Assembly (NCBI RefSeq): GCF_016462545.1
Contig: NZ_JAEMTA010000017.1
Span: 1 to 64,000, forward strand
Direction: 5' to 3'
DNA length: 64,000 nucleotides
Source: Mycolicibacterium sp.
GTDB lineage: Bacteria; Actinomycetota; Actinomycetes; Mycobacteriales; Mycobacteriaceae
Part shown: piece by piece, positions 8,133 to 17,310 of the stretch
Layout: the number at the start of each line of letters is the position of its first letter
How positions within the stretch are numbered: position 1 is the first letter of the stretch
Notes under the pieces: model-generated
What the model saw: the letters and a program-made list of their open reading frames with translations, nothing else
What the model was told of the DNA's origin: nothing
Database searches by the model: none
Translations under genes and position numbers: made by a program

Positions 8133-10507
8133 GCGTGGCGACGGCGACGGGCCTCTCCGACGCGGAGGTGGCCCAACGGGTCGCCGATGGCAAGACCAAC
8201 GACGTCCCCACCAGGGCGGCTCGCAGTGTCCGAGAGATCATCCGCGCCAACGTGTTCACGCGGATCAACGCCATCCTCGGCGTGCTGCTGATCATCGTGC
8301 TGTCCACCGGATCGTTCATCAACGGGCTCTTCGGCATTCTCATCGTCGCCAACAGTGCCATCGGAATCGTCCAGGAGTTGCGGGCAAAGCACACGCTGGA
8401 CGAGCTGGCGATAGTAGGGCAGGCGAAACCGTTGGTGCGCAGGCAGTCTGGCACCGGTCCGCTCTCGCCGAATGACGTGGTGCTCGATGACGTCATCGAG
8501 ATCGGTCCGGGTGATCAGATCGTCGTCGACGGGGAGGTGCTCGAGGAGGCGAACCTCGAAGTCGACGAATCCCTGCTCACCGGCGAGGCCGACCCGGTGG
8601 CCAAGGACGCCGGCGACGAGGTCAAGTCGGGCAGTTTCGTGGTGGCGGGCAGCGGCGCCTACCGGGCGACGAAGGTGGGTCACGAGGCATACGCCGCGAA
8701 GCTCGCCGCGGAGGCCAGCAAGTTCACCCTGGTGAAGTCAGAGCTTCGCAGCGGCATCGACGAGATCCTCCAATTCATCACCTACCTGCTGATCCCCGCC
8801 GGGCTCCTGACCATCTACTCGCAGCTGTTCACCACTGATGCCGGCTGGCGGGAGTCGGTGTTGCGCATGGTCGGTGCGCTGGTGCCGATGGTGCCGGAGG
8901 GCCTCGTCCTCATGACGTCGATCGCCTTCGCCGTCGGGGTGATCCGGCTCGGCAGGCGGCAGTGTCTGGTGCAGGAACTGCCCGCCATCGAGGGTCTGGC
9001 GCGGGTCGACGTGGTGTGTGCCGACAAGACGGGAACGCTGACCGAGAACGGCATGCGGCTCAGCGATCTCAAGGCATTGTCCGACGGGGATGCCCATGAT
9101 GCCCTCGCGTCGCTCGCCGCCGCCGACGATCGGCCGAATGCCAGCATGCAGGCCATCGGCGAGGCCTACGGTGACCCACCCGGTTGGACCGCCACCGCCA
9201 GTGCGCCGTTCAAGTCGGCGACCAAGTGGAGCGGCACGTCCTTTGGGGAGCAGGGGAACTGGGTGATCGGCGCGCCCGACGTGCTGCTCGATCCCGCATC
9301 GCCCGACGCCGAGGTCGCCGAGCGGATCGGTGCGAAGGGTCTGCGCGTGCTGCTCCTCGGCTCGTCCGACGGGCCGGTCGACGCGCCAGACGCCCCCGGC
9401 AACGTCACCCCGGTGGCATTGGTCGTGCTCGAGCAGCGGGTCCGGCCCGACGCCCGCGAGACACTCGATTACTTTGCGGCGCAGAAGGTCACGGTGAAGG
9501 TGATCTCCGGCGACAACGCCGTGTCCGTCGCGGCCGTGGCGGACGGCCTCGGACTGCACGGTGAGACGATGGACGCCCGCCAACTGCCCGAGGCGGCCGA
9601 TGCGCTCGCCGACACCGTGGACGAGTACACGACGTTCGGTCGGGTGCGGCCCGATCAGAAGCGCGCGATGGTGCACGCGCTGCAATCGCGCGGCCACACG
9701 GTTGCGATGACCGGTGACGGCGTGAACGACGTATTGGCACTCAAGGACGCCGACATTGGCGTCGCGATGGGCTCCGGCAGCTCCGCATCCCGCGCGGTCG
9801 CGCAGATCGTGTTGCTGGACAACAAGTTCGCCACCCTGCCCTACGTCGTCGGCGAGGGACGGCGGGTGATCGGCAACATCGAGCGGGTATCGAATCTGTT
9901 CCTCACCAAGACGGTCTACTCGGTGCTGCTGGCGGTGCTCGTCGGCCTCGCCGGTCTATCGGCGAAGATCTTCGGCACCGATCCGTTGTTGTTCCCGTTC
10001 CAGCCGATCCACGTGACGATCGCCGCGTGGTTCACCATCGGCGTCCCGGCGTTCGTGCTGTCCCTCGCGCCGAACCGGGAACGCGCTCACACGGGCTTCG
10101 TCCGACGCGTCATGACCTCGGCCCTGCCGAGCGGGATCGTCGTCGGCCTCGCGACCTTCGTCAGCTATCTACTCGCGTACGAGGGTCGGGCCTCGACCGA
10201 GGCGCAGCAGACGCAGGCCTCCACGGCGGCATTGATCACGCTACTGGTGAGCGCGCTGTGGGTGCTGGCCGTGGTGGCCAGGCCGTACGAGTGGTGGCGG
10301 ATCGCACTCGTCGGCGCATCGGCGCTGGCCTATGTGGTGATCTTCTCGCTCCCGCTGGCGAGGAAGGCCTTCATGCTCGATCCCTCTCCGCTGGCGACGA
10401 CGACCGCCCTGCTCATCGGGGCCGTGGCGGCCGCGCTGATCGAGATCATCTGGTGGGTCCAGGGACGCCTTCTGGGCGAACGGCGACGGCTCTGGCGGTC
10501 GGACTAG
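8129..10507 (+). CDS. ctpE: P-type cation ATPase CtpE
   Basis: 792 aa. Actuator loop [11 protein letters not shown] near 146-155, membrane motif PEGL at 256-259, phosphorylation site [10 protein letters not shown] with Asp299, hinge [23 protein letters not shown] near 530, and a run of C-terminal membrane helices. There is no CPC motif or metal-binding N-domain, so it is not a heavy-metal P1B pump. CtpE of mycobacteria has been described as a Ca2+ uptake ATPase. It is coupled to the upstream lipoprotein by ATGA overlap and has the same neighbours as Rv0908. Confidence 0.9.
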   Translation: MSVATATGLSDAEVAQRVADGKTNDVPTRAARSVREIIRANVFTRINAILGVLLIIVLSTGSFINGLFGILIVANSAIGIVQELRAKHTLDELAIVGQAKPLVRRQSGTGPLSPNDVVLDDVIEIGPGDQIVVDGEVLEEANLEVDESLLTGEADPVAKDAGDEVKSGSFVVAGSGAYRATKVGHEAYAAKLAAEASKFTLVKSELRSGIDEILQFITYLLIPAGLLTIYSQLFTTDAGWRESVLRMVGALVPMVPEGLVLMTSIAFAVGVIRLGRRQCLVQELPAIEGLARVDVVCADKTGTLTENGMRLSDLKALSDGDAHDALASLAAADDRPNASMQAIGEAYGDPPGWTATASAPFKSATKWSGTSFGEQGNWVIGAPDVLLDPASPDAEVAERIGAKGLRVLLLGSSDGPVDAPDAPGNVTPVALVVLEQRVRPDARETLDYFAAQKVTVKVISGDNAVSVAAVADGLGLHGETMDARQLPEAADALADTVDEYTTFGRVRPDQKRAMVHALQSRGHTVAMTGDGVNDVLALKDADIGVAMGSGSSASRAVAQIVLLDNKFATLPYVVGEGRRVIGNIERVSNLFLTKTVYSVLLAVLVGLAGLSAKIFGTDPLLFPFQPIHVTIAAWFTIGVPAFVLSLAPNRERAHTGFVRRVMTSALPSGIVVGLATFVSYLLAYEGRASTEAQQTQASTAALITLLVSALWVLAVVARPYEWWRIALVGASALAYVVIFSLPLARKAFMLDPSPLATTTALLIGAVAAALIEIIWWVQGRLLGERRRLWRSD

Positions 10508-10520
10508 CCACTCGAGTGAT

Positions 10521-10526
10521 TAGGGT
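10521..10526 (+). promoter_or_regulatory. -10 hexamer for leaderless Rv0909-like gene
   Basis: TAGGGT, then GGGGCC, then ATG 10533. This would give the small-protein pair a promoter separate from ctpE. Confidence 0.5.
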
Positions 10527-10532
10527 GGGGCC

Positions 10533-10760
10533 ATGGGATTTCTAGACAAGGTCAAGGACCTGGTGTCGAAGAACAGCGACAAGGTCGACATGGCGATCGA
10601 CAAGGCCGGCGATCTGGTCGACAAGAAGACGCAGGGCAAATACGCCGGACAGGTCGACAAGGTCCAGGACGCCGCGAAGAAGGCCGTCGACAAGAACGCA
10701 GGCGGCACCCCGCCGGCGGCACCGCCCGCCGCGCCGTCCGGACCGCCGCCGACGTCCTAG
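10533..10760 (+). CDS. Rv0909-type small Lys-rich protein, proposed antitoxin
   Basis: 75 aa. A Lys/Asp-rich amphipathic helix (residues 1-55; repeated DKVxD and DLVDKKTQGKYAGQVDKVQDAAKKAVDK-like register) is followed by a Pro/Ala tail. It matches the MT0933-like family, annotated as the antitoxin of the Rv0909/Rv0910 pair. The same helix register is common in CsbD-like stress proteins, so an antitoxin role rests on annotation, not on visible chemistry. It ends 3 nt before the next gene. Confidence 0.75.
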   Translation: MGFLDKVKDLVSKNSDKVDMAIDKAGDLVDKKTQGKYAGQVDKVQDAAKKAVDKNAGGTPPAAPPAAPSGPPPTS

Positions 10761-10763
10761 ACC

Positions 10764-11195
10764 ATGGCCAAACTGTCGGTCTCCGTCGACGTGCCGCTGT
10801 CGCCGGAGCAGGCCTGGGAGGCTGCCTCCGATCTGTCGCGGTACAAGGAGTGGCTGAGCATCCACCGGGTGTGGCGCACCACGCTGCCCGAGACCCTGGA
10901 GAAGGGCACCAAGTTGGCGTCGGTCGTCGAGGTGAAGGGCATGATGAACCTGGTCAGATGGACCATCGTCAGCTACAAGCCGCCGCAGTCGCTCACCCTC
11001 GACGGTGACGGCAAGGGCGGTGTCAAGGTCAAGCTGATGGGCAAGGTCAAGCCCGCCGAGAACGGGGCCACCGTCACCTTCGACGTGCACCTGGGTGGGC
11101 CCGCACTGTTCGGGCCGATCGGGATGATCGTCGCCAGCTCGCTCAAGGGCGACATCCGCGAATCGCTGGACAACTTCAAGTCGGTCTTCTCGTGA
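10764..11195 (+). CDS. SRPBCC-fold protein, Rv0910-type proposed toxin
   Basis: 143 aa. The chain reads as a START/SRPBCC ligand-binding fold: VDVPLSPEQAWEAASDLSRYKEWLSIH at the N-terminus, central beta strands, and a C-terminal helix SLKGDIRESLDNFKSVFS. Such folds bind lipids or polyketides in a deep cavity. The family is labelled toxin in the Rv0909/Rv0910 pair, but no nuclease or kinase motif is present. The GTGA overlap with a cyclopropane synthase gene fits a lipid-related role as well. Confidence 0.75.
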   Translation: MAKLSVSVDVPLSPEQAWEAASDLSRYKEWLSIHRVWRTTLPETLEKGTKLASVVEVKGMMNLVRWTIVSYKPPQSLTLDGDGKGGVKVKLMGKVKPAENGATVTFDVHLGGPALFGPIGMIVASSLKGDIRESLDNFKSVFS

Positions 11196-12406
11196 CCGTC
11201 GCCCGCCGGCTGGCCGATCTGGTCCGTGACGGCGCAGGCGTCGAGTTGCCGGTCCGCATCCGGGCCTGGGACGGCACCGAGGCAGGTCCGGCAGATGGTC
11301 CGGTCCTGGTCATCAACAATCGCCGCGCCCTACGCAGGCTGTTGTGGGCGCCGGGCGAGATGGGTCTCGCGCGCGCCTATGTGACAGGGGACATCGACGT
11401 CGACGGTGACATGGCCGACGGCTTTCGTCGTGCGTGGGCGATGTCGGCCAAGCGTCGTACATCTATTCTGTTGCGGGACAAGGCTTTTGCTGGTTTCGCA
11501 GCAGCGCGGCTCGGTGCCGTTGGGCTGCCGCCGAAGCCGCCCGCATCCGAGGCGCGACTGGCCGGGCGGCTGCACACCCGCGGCCGGGACCGCGCTGCGA
11601 TCTCGCACCACTACGACCTGTCCAACGACTTCTACAAGTTGCTCCTCGGCGACCACATGGCCTACTCGTCGGCGTTCTACACGCACGAGGACCAGTCGTT
11701 GCACGACGCGCAGTCGGCGAAGCTCGACCTCGTCTGTCGCAAGTTGGAGTTGAAGGAAGGGCAGCGTCTGCTCGACGTCGGCTGCGGATGGGGGTCGATG
11801 ATCCTCTACGCCGCACGTAACTTCGGCGTCCACGCCACGGGTATCACGCTGTCGGCCGAGCAACGGGACTTCATCACCGAGCGCGTCACGCAGGAGGGAC
11901 TCGGCAGTCTGGTCGAGGTGCGTCTGCAGGACTACCGCGAATTGTCCGACGAGCCGGCCACCTTCGATGCGGTGAGTTCGATCGAGATGGGTGAGCACGT
12001 CGGGGAGGGCAACTACCCCACCTACGTGTCCACGATGCTCGGCGCCCTCAAGTCGGGCAGTCGCCTTCTGCTGCAACAGATGTCGCGACGTGAGGGCACG
12101 GCACCGGGTGGGGGACCCTTCATCGAGTCCTACATCGCGCCGGACATGCACATGCGGCCGCTGTGGCAGACCATCCGGCACCTGGAGAACGCCGGCTTCG
12201 AGGTGCGCGACGTCGAGGCGATGCGCGAGCACTACGTGAAGACCGTGGAACACTGGCTCGAGACGTTCGAGACCTTCTACGACGAGTTCGTCGCACTGCA
12301 GTCCGAGGAGGTCGCCAGGGTGTGGCGCCTCTACCTGATCGGCGGTGGGCTGGCCTTCGAGCAGGGCCGGATGGGCGTCGACCAGATCCTGGCCCGCAAG
12401 CCGTGA
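11192..12406 (+). CDS. Cyclopropane-fatty-acyl-phospholipid synthase family methyltransferase
   Basis: 404 aa from GTG 11192. The SAM site is LLDVGCGWGSM near residue 195; ISHHYDLSNDFYKLLLGDHMAYSSAFY and SIEMGEHVGEGNY are signature blocks of the CFA/mycolic-acid methyltransferase family that add a methylene or methyl group to unsaturated acyl chains. The N-terminal extension (residues 1-110) resembles bacterial Cfa/UfaA1 rather than the shorter CmaA enzymes. It overlaps both neighbours by 4 nt, so it is tied to the SRPBCC protein and the amidohydrolase. A paralogue lies at 35123-36406. Confidence 0.87.
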   Translation: MTVARRLADLVRDGAGVELPVRIRAWDGTEAGPADGPVLVINNRRALRRLLWAPGEMGLARAYVTGDIDVDGDMADGFRRAWAMSAKRRTSILLRDKAFAGFAAARLGAVGLPPKPPASEARLAGRLHTRGRDRAAISHHYDLSNDFYKLLLGDHMAYSSAFYTHEDQSLHDAQSAKLDLVCRKLELKEGQRLLDVGCGWGSMILYAARNFGVHATGITLSAEQRDFITERVTQEGLGSLVEVRLQDYRELSDEPATFDAVSSIEMGEHVGEGNYPTYVSTMLGALKSGSRLLLQQMSRREGTAPGGGPFIESYIAPDMHMRPLWQTIRHLENAGFEVRDVEAMREHYVKTVEHWLETFETFYDEFVALQSEEVARVWRLYLIGGGLAFEQGRMGVDQILARKP

Positions 12407-13293
12407 CGGAGCGCTACGAGTGCGGGATCGACGTCGATGCCGTGGTGGCCATCGACGTCCACACCCACGTCGAGGTCGACTGCCACGGCCACAGCGCCTA
12501 CGACGACGAGTTGACCGACGCCACCCGGACCTACTTCAGGATGGGCGATCAGGCGGCCGCGACCATCGACGACCTCGCCGCGCACTACCGGGAACGCCAC
12601 GCCGCCGCCGTGGTCTTCACGATCGACGCCGAGACGGCGACGGGTCACCCGCCGAACTCGGTCGAGGACCTCATCGCGGGCGCCGCGCGCCACGACGACG
12701 TGCTGATCCCGTTCGGCACGGTCGACCCGCTTCAGGTCGAGCGGGCGGTGGCCCGGGTGCGCGAACAGGCCGCACTCGGCGTGCGCGGCTTCAAGTTTCA
12801 CCCCAGCGTGCAGGGATTCGAGCCCAACGACCGACGGTTCTACCCGATCTACGAAGCGATTCAGACGGCCGGCGTGCCTGCCCTGTTCCACACCGGCCAG
12901 ACCGGGCTCGGTTCGGGACTGCCGGGTGGGCACGGCATCAAATTGCGCTTCAGCGATCCGATGCTGCTCGACGACGTCGCTGCGGACTTTCCCGCGTTGA
13001 CCATCGTGATGGCGCATCCCGCGGTGCCCTGGGTGGAGGCGCAGATCGCCATTGTCGCACACAAGTCGAACGTCTACCTCGACCTGTCCGGTTACGCGCC
13101 GAAGTACTTTCCGGCCGAACTGGTGCGCGCACTGAGTCGGCAGTTGAAAACCAAGGCGCTGTTCGGCACGGACTACCCCTACGTCCAGATGGACCGGTGG
13201 ACAAGGGAATTCGCGGCGTTGGAGCTCGGGTCGGAGACCGAAGCGCTGATAATGAAGGACAACGCGCTGCGGGTGCTCGGCCTCACGCGGTGA
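12403..13293 (+). CDS. Amidohydrolase-2 (ACMSD-like) family protein
   Basis: 296 aa from GTG 12403, which overlaps the preceding TGA. Metal-site motifs of the TIM-barrel amidohydrolases are visible: IDVHTHVEVD near residue 18, GFKFHPS near 130, LFHTGQTG near 163, VMAHPAVPW near 205 and FGTDYPY near 262. Related proteins hydrolyse or decarboxylate aromatic or beta-keto acids. An upstream ATG at 12163 in the same frame lies inside the methyltransferase gene and is not used. The last 11 nt overlap the opposing channel gene. Confidence 0.83.
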   Translation: MTERYECGIDVDAVVAIDVHTHVEVDCHGHSAYDDELTDATRTYFRMGDQAAATIDDLAAHYRERHAAAVVFTIDAETATGHPPNSVEDLIAGAARHDDVLIPFGTVDPLQVERAVARVREQAALGVRGFKFHPSVQGFEPNDRRFYPIYEAIQTAGVPALFHTGQTGLGSGLPGGHGIKLRFSDPMLLDDVAADFPALTIVMAHPAVPWVEAQIAIVAHKSNVYLDLSGYAPKYFPAELVRALSRQLKTKALFGTDYPYVQMDRWTREFAALELGSETEALIMKDNALRVLGLTR

Positions 13294-15004
13294 CTCGCTG
13301 ACCCTTGTGCAACGTGTCCAGGAGTTCGCGGTACGGCCCGACGAGATACGCGGTGTCGCCGGCGACGAGTTGGGTGTCGCGGCGCGGATGCAGCCGCGCC
13401 GGTTCGCCCGCCGTCGCGATTGCGATGACACGCGTCTGGGTCGACATGTCGGCCATCCGCAGACCATCCAGTTCGCTCCCGGGTTCGACCCGCACGCCGC
13501 CGAGCATGAACGATTGCTGGCCCACCGAGAACGTGCCGTACACCTCGAGACCCATGGCCGTCCCGATGAACCACGGCGCCGCGAGCTCGACCGTGGAGCG
13601 GACGTTCTCGAACCCGAAGCGCTGCGACACCGCCGCGCCCAGCGCGCGGTCGTAGACGCGCAGCACGACGGGCACGCCCGGGGTGGTGGCCGAGCGCTTC
13701 CACCGGGCGCCCAATCGTTCGCGCAGCACGATGCCCGTCTCGATGTTGATCATGTCGGACTGGGTCAGCACCGCAACGGCCACCGCATCGTCGATGCGCG
13801 CCGAATCGAGTGTGGCCGGCAGCGTGGCATCACCGAAGATCACCGGTACGTCCAGTTCTGCCGCCGAGGACAGGAACCGGTTGTCGGGGCTGCGCTCGAT
13901 GGCCACGACGTCGTGACCGGCCGCCTTCAGATCGGCGGCCACGCGGATGCCGAACGAGCCGAGTCCGACGACGATGATGTGGTCGGTGAGTTCGCGGACT
14001 CTCCGCTTGCCCGCGTTCTGCGAGATTCGGCGTGACAGCAGGAGATCGGCGACGAACGCCATCAGCACCGCCGTGGTGGTCACGCCCGCGAACATCAGCC
14101 CGATTCCGAACAGCCGCAGCCAGGTGGGCTGGTCGACGAAGCTGAAGTCGCCGTAGCCGACGGTGGCGATGGTCTCGGTGGAGAAGTAGAGCGCGTCGAC
14201 GAAGCTCATGCCCGGCTTGTGATAGGAGAAGCGCAGCAGCACCGTCGCACTGAGCAACAGCGTCATCGACACGGCGAACGCCTTGAAGAAGTTGGGGTTC
14301 ACGTCGTCGCGGAACGCGCGCACCGCGTCGAGGACCCGCTTCATCGGCTTGCGCCGGTGTTGGTTGTACCCGCGCGCACCTCGGTGGCCCACCGACGCCC
14401 CCGAGGTCGAGGGCGGTGCGACCTCGATACCCTGGGCCACCAGTTCGTCGGCCGTGCCGATCATGGCCGTCCAGTCGCCTGCTTCGACGCGAACGTCACG
14501 GCCGGGGCAGGCCACGACTTCGCCGGGGCTGGGTGAGTTCTCGCCGCGGACCACGGCCACGGGCGCGAGATCGCCGAAGATCTCCCTCAGCGTGGCTCCG
14601 CGCGGGGCGTCGGCACCGGAGACGACGAACTCCACGCCTGCCGCCGAGATCGAGTGCGTCGTCCGCGACAGGCAGGCCTCTACCACTGACGGTGCCGCCA
14701 GATCTGCGACGTCGAGGATTGCGCCGGGCCCGTTGCCCAGGGCCACCGCCTCGCGTAGAACACTGTTTCCCAGTCTCGCCACGACGCGCACGTCGGGATT
14801 GAGTTGCCTTGCCAGTAGCGCTATTTCGAGGTTCAGGACGTCGTCGTCATCGGCGCAGATCAGGGCAGCCGCAGTCCCGATGCCCGCATCCTGCAACTCG
14901 GTGGAGGAGAAGATCACCGCGATCTCGCGGCCTGCGGCGCGCAACTGCTCGATGATCCGCATCCCCAGCGGATCGTCTCCGCAGACGATGGTGTGCCCCT
15001 GCAT
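13283..15004 (-). CDS. Potassium channel protein with RCK domains on both sides of the pore
   Basis: 573 aa. Residues 1-195 form a TrkA-N-like domain with a degenerate nucleotide loop (IVCGDDPLGMRI). Residues 238-325 carry two membrane helices around the K+ filter TVGYGDF (281-287). Residues 340-475 are a second RCK domain with a canonical Rossmann loop IIVVGLGSFGIRVAADL, followed by a TrkA-C-like end. Known two-helix RCK channels usually have RCK only after the pore. Transport of K+ gated by nucleotide or ligand is expected. ATG 15004 is preceded by a leaderless-type promoter. Confidence 0.86.
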   Translation of the reverse strand: MQGHTIVCGDDPLGMRIIEQLRAAGREIAVIFSSTELQDAGIGTAAALICADDDDVLNLEIALLARQLNPDVRVVARLGNSVLREAVALGNGPGAILDVADLAAPSVVEACLSRTTHSISAAGVEFVVSGADAPRGATLREIFGDLAPVAVVRGENSPSPGEVVACPGRDVRVEAGDWTAMIGTADELVAQGIEVAPPSTSGASVGHRGARGYNQHRRKPMKRVLDAVRAFRDDVNPNFFKAFAVSMTLLLSATVLLRFSYHKPGMSFVDALYFSTETIATVGYGDFSFVDQPTWLRLFGIGLMFAGVTTTAVLMAFVADLLLSRRISQNAGKRRVRELTDHIIVVGLGSFGIRVAADLKAAGHDVVAIERSPDNRFLSSAAELDVPVIFGDATLPATLDSARIDDAVAVAVLTQSDMINIETGIVLRERLGARWKRSATTPGVPVVLRVYDRALGAAVSQRFGFENVRSTVELAAPWFIGTAMGLEVYGTFSVGQQSFMLGGVRVEPGSELDGLRMADMSTQTRVIAIATAGEPARLHPRRDTQLVAGDTAYLVGPYRELLDTLHKGQRVTA

Positions 15005-15010
15005 GGGTGC

Positions 15011-15016
15011 ACGCTA
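15011..15016 (-). promoter_or_regulatory. -10 hexamer for leaderless K+ channel gene
   Basis: TAGCGT on the minus strand, six bases (GCACCC), then ATG 15004. Confidence 0.5.
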
Positions 15017-15054
15017 CTTGGGAATCGTCGGCGGCGAGGGGTGATGATGTACCC

Positions 15055-15783
15055 ATGGCCACTAGCCCCACCATCTACGTCAAGGCGTGCATCAACGGTG
15101 CTCGCACCCCCGATCAGCATCCGAATCTGCCCGTCACGCCGGAGCAGTTGGCCGCGGCCGCGGTCGAGGCCCACGAAGCCGGCGCGCAGGCCGTTCACAT
15201 GCATCCCAAGTCGCCGGACGGAAAGGACTCGCTCGAACCCGACGTCGTCGCCGCCGCGGTGACGGCGGTCCGGGAAGCGGCGCCCGGTCTGCCGCTCGGG
15301 GTCACGACGGGGTTCTGGGCACTGCCGGATGCGGACGCACGGCGTCGCGCGGTGGAGGGCTGGACCGTGCTGCCCGACTTCGCGTCGCTGAATTGGCACG
15401 AGCCGGGCTCACCCGAACTCGCGGAGGTGCTGCTCGGTAAGGGCCTCGGCGTCGAGATCGGGTTGTTCCACCTCGAGGCGGCGGCGGCGTGGGCCGAATC
15501 CCCGATGGCCGAGCACTGCATGCGCGTGATGATCGAGCTGCAGGGCCACGAGGACGTCGCGGTGGCGGACGCGATGCTCGAGCGGATCGCGGCCGTGGGA
15601 TCCCCGGCGCCGGTCCTGCTGCACGGTCTCGACGAGAGCTGCTGGCCGCTGCTCGAACACGCGGGGGTGTGTGGCGTCCAGACGCGCATCGGCATGGAGG
15701 ACACGCTGAAGCTGCCGGACGGCTCCGTCACGCCCGACAACGCCGCACTGGTGGCGGCCGCGGTTCGGCTGCTCAGCCGGTGA
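15055..15783 (+). CDS. BKACE (DUF849) beta-keto acid cleavage enzyme family protein
   Basis: 242 aa. The N-terminal VKACINGARTP and the AVHMHPKSPDGKDSL segment (metal His pair HMH) match beta-keto acid cleavage enzymes, which condense a beta-keto acid with acetyl-CoA. Typical members are 270-310 aa, so this one is short, with a compact middle. ATG 15055 is chosen because the family begins with the strand IYVKACINGART; an ATG at 15007 is too far upstream and overlaps the opposite gene. It abuts the convergent cupin gene with no intervening base. Confidence 0.78.
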   Translation: MATSPTIYVKACINGARTPDQHPNLPVTPEQLAAAAVEAHEAGAQAVHMHPKSPDGKDSLEPDVVAAAVTAVREAAPGLPLGVTTGFWALPDADARRRAVEGWTVLPDFASLNWHEPGSPELAEVLLGKGLGVEIGLFHLEAAAAWAESPMAEHCMRVMIELQGHEDVAVADAMLERIAAVGSPAPVLLHGLDESCWPLLEHAGVCGVQTRIGMEDTLKLPDGSVTPDNAALVAAAVRLLSR

Positions 15784-16230
15784 TCAGTCGGTAGGAGCGC
15801 CCAACACGAAGTCCGCGAAGTCGAAGCCGGGCACGACGACGCAGCTCACCAGCGTGGGCTCGTCGTCGCGCGGCACGGCCCGCTGCCAGTGTCCGGGTGG
15901 CACGACGAACTGCGGCTCCTCGCCGGCGTCGACGTCGCTGCCGAGCAGATGTGTTGTGGCGCCGTGCTGTTCAACGCCGACCTCCAGCAGCAGCGGGCTG
16001 CCGCGGTGGTGCAACCACAGTTCGGCGCTGCGGACGGTGTGCCACGCCGAGTGCTGGCCGGGCATCAGGAGGAACAGGATCGCCGTCCCCGCGCTCCGGC
16101 TGCCCGTGTAGTCGGGCGGGAGCGAGGATTGCCCCAGGATCAGCTCGCTGCGCCATGTCTCGCGGTACCAGCCGCCTTCCGGGTGCGGCGCGAGGTCGAG
16201 TTTCAGGGCCCATCCGGGGAGCTCCGTCAT
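15784..16230 (-). CDS. Cupin-fold DUF985 protein
   Basis: 148 aa. PHPEGGWYRETWRS at the N-terminus, ILFLLMPGQHSAWHTVRSAELWLHHRGSPL in the middle and VVPPGHWQRAVP are the conserved blocks of the DUF985 cupin family. His residues in the AWHTV and WLHHRG segments are candidate metal ligands. Function unknown. A leaderless promoter is visible just upstream, and a divergent membrane-protein gene starts 48 bp away. Confidence 0.82.
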   Translation of the reverse strand: MTELPGWALKLDLAPHPEGGWYRETWRSELILGQSSLPPDYTGSRSAGTAILFLLMPGQHSAWHTVRSAELWLHHRGSPLLLEVGVEQHGATTHLLGSDVDAGEEPQFVVPPGHWQRAVPRDDEPTLVSCVVVPGFDFADFVLGAPTD

Positions 16231-16236
16231 GCGTGC

Positions 16237-16242
16237 AGCCTA
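16237..16242 (-). promoter_or_regulatory. -10 hexamer for leaderless cupin gene
   Basis: TAGGCT on the minus strand, six bases, then ATG 16230. Confidence 0.5.
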
Positions 16243-16266
16243 CGTCGGTGGGCGCCGTCCAACCGA

Positions 16267-16272
16267 TACCCT
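16267..16272 (+). promoter_or_regulatory. -10 hexamer for leaderless membrane-protein gene
   Basis: TACCCT, six bases (CATCGC), then ATG 16279. With 16237-16242 it makes a second back-to-back leaderless pair. Confidence 0.45.
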
Positions 16273-16278
16273 CATCGC

Positions 16279-16713
16279 ATGGCACGCCTACGCCCCGGAT
16301 GGTTTGTCGTGCTCTGCTCGACGGTGCTTCTGGTCAGCGCGTGGCTGCCGTGGTTGGTGAGCAGTGCTGACGGCGGGGGGCGGGCGAACGCGATCGGCGG
16401 AAAGCTCGGCGTGATCGGTGTTCCACCGAACGGTTTCGGCGTGGGCCAGCTCATCGTCGTTCTCAGTTCGACGCTGATCGTGGCGGCGGCGATGGCGGCG
16501 CGGAGTCTCTACCCGAAGCTGGCTTCTACTGCAGCACTGGCTATTTCAGTGCTACTGGCGGTGGCGGTGCTGTGGTACTACCGCCTGTACGTGGCGCCTC
16601 CGGTGGCTGCGGGCTATGGCCTGTACATCGGCGGCGGTGCGATAGTGGCCGCCACGGTCCTCTCGGTGCTGGCCATGATCGTGGCGTGGTCTTCGGTGGG
16701 ACACCGCAGGTGA
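16279..16713 (+). CDS. Four-helix membrane protein, unknown function
   Basis: 144 aa with about four hydrophobic segments (near residues 7-26, 54-73, 80-98, 110-135) and a short extracytoplasmic Gly-rich loop. No conserved catalytic motif is seen; it resembles small mycobacterial integral membrane proteins of unknown role. The start is supported by the promoter spacing and by the first helix beginning directly after MARLRPG. It overlaps the acetyltransferase gene by 4 nt. Confidence 0.68.
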   Translation: MARLRPGWFVVLCSTVLLVSAWLPWLVSSADGGGRANAIGGKLGVIGVPPNGFGVGQLIVVLSSTLIVAAAMAARSLYPKLASTAALAISVLLAVAVLWYYRLYVAPPVAAGYGLYIGGGAIVAATVLSVLAMIVAWSSVGHRR

Positions 16714-17297
16714 GCGGCTTCCTCGAACCGGTCGGGCTCGTGGGCGAGCGCTGGGTGTCGCTCGAACCGCTGACGCCCGATCACGCGTCGGAGATCGAGA
16801 CGGCGTCGGCCGATGTGCGGCCGCTGTGGTTCACCAGCGCTCCGACGCCCGAGAGCGCGGACGAGTGGGTGCGTGGACGCCTGGAGGCGCAGGGCACCGA
16901 AACCGGTCTGACGTTCGTCGTCCGCGCTCTGGACGGTGGCGAGGTGATCGGCTCGTCGAGCTATTGCCACGTGGATCCACCCAACCGGCGCCTGGAGATC
17001 GGCTACACGTGGTACCGCCAGTCCGTGCGACGGACGGGCGTGAACACCGAGTGCAAGCTACTGATGCTGAGCCACGCCTTCGACGAGTTGAACTGTGTGG
17101 CAGTCGAATTCCGTACGCACTTCTTCAACTCCACCAGCCGTGCCGCCATCGAGCGGTTGGGTGCGAAGCAGGACGGGATCTTGCGCAGCCATCAGCTGTT
17201 GGCCGATGGCTCCCGGCGCGACACCGTCGTCTACTCGATCCTCGACGGTGAGTGGCCGTCAGTCCGCAACAACTTGCGGTTCCGGTCGGACCGGTAG
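16710..17297 (+). CDS. GNAT-family N-acetyltransferase (RimJ/RimL-like)
   Basis: 195 aa from GTG 16710. LEPLTPDHASEIETA at the N-terminus, EVIGSSSYCHVDPPNRRLEIGYTWY, and the RRTGVNTECKLLMLSHAF / VEFRTHFFNSTSRAAIERLGAKQDG blocks are typical of the RimJ/RimL branch, which acetylates protein N-termini or amino groups of small molecules. The acetyl-CoA loop (RxxGxx) appears as RRTGVN. It is translationally coupled to the membrane protein upstream. The substrate is unknown. Confidence 0.84.
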   Translation: MSGFLEPVGLVGERWVSLEPLTPDHASEIETASADVRPLWFTSAPTPESADEWVRGRLEAQGTETGLTFVVRALDGGEVIGSSSYCHVDPPNRRLEIGYTWYRQSVRRTGVNTECKLLMLSHAFDELNCVAVEFRTHFFNSTSRAAIERLGAKQDGILRSHQLLADGSRRDTVVYSILDGEWPSVRNNLRFRSDR

Positions 17298-17310
17298 CTC
17301 GGGCGCCGGT

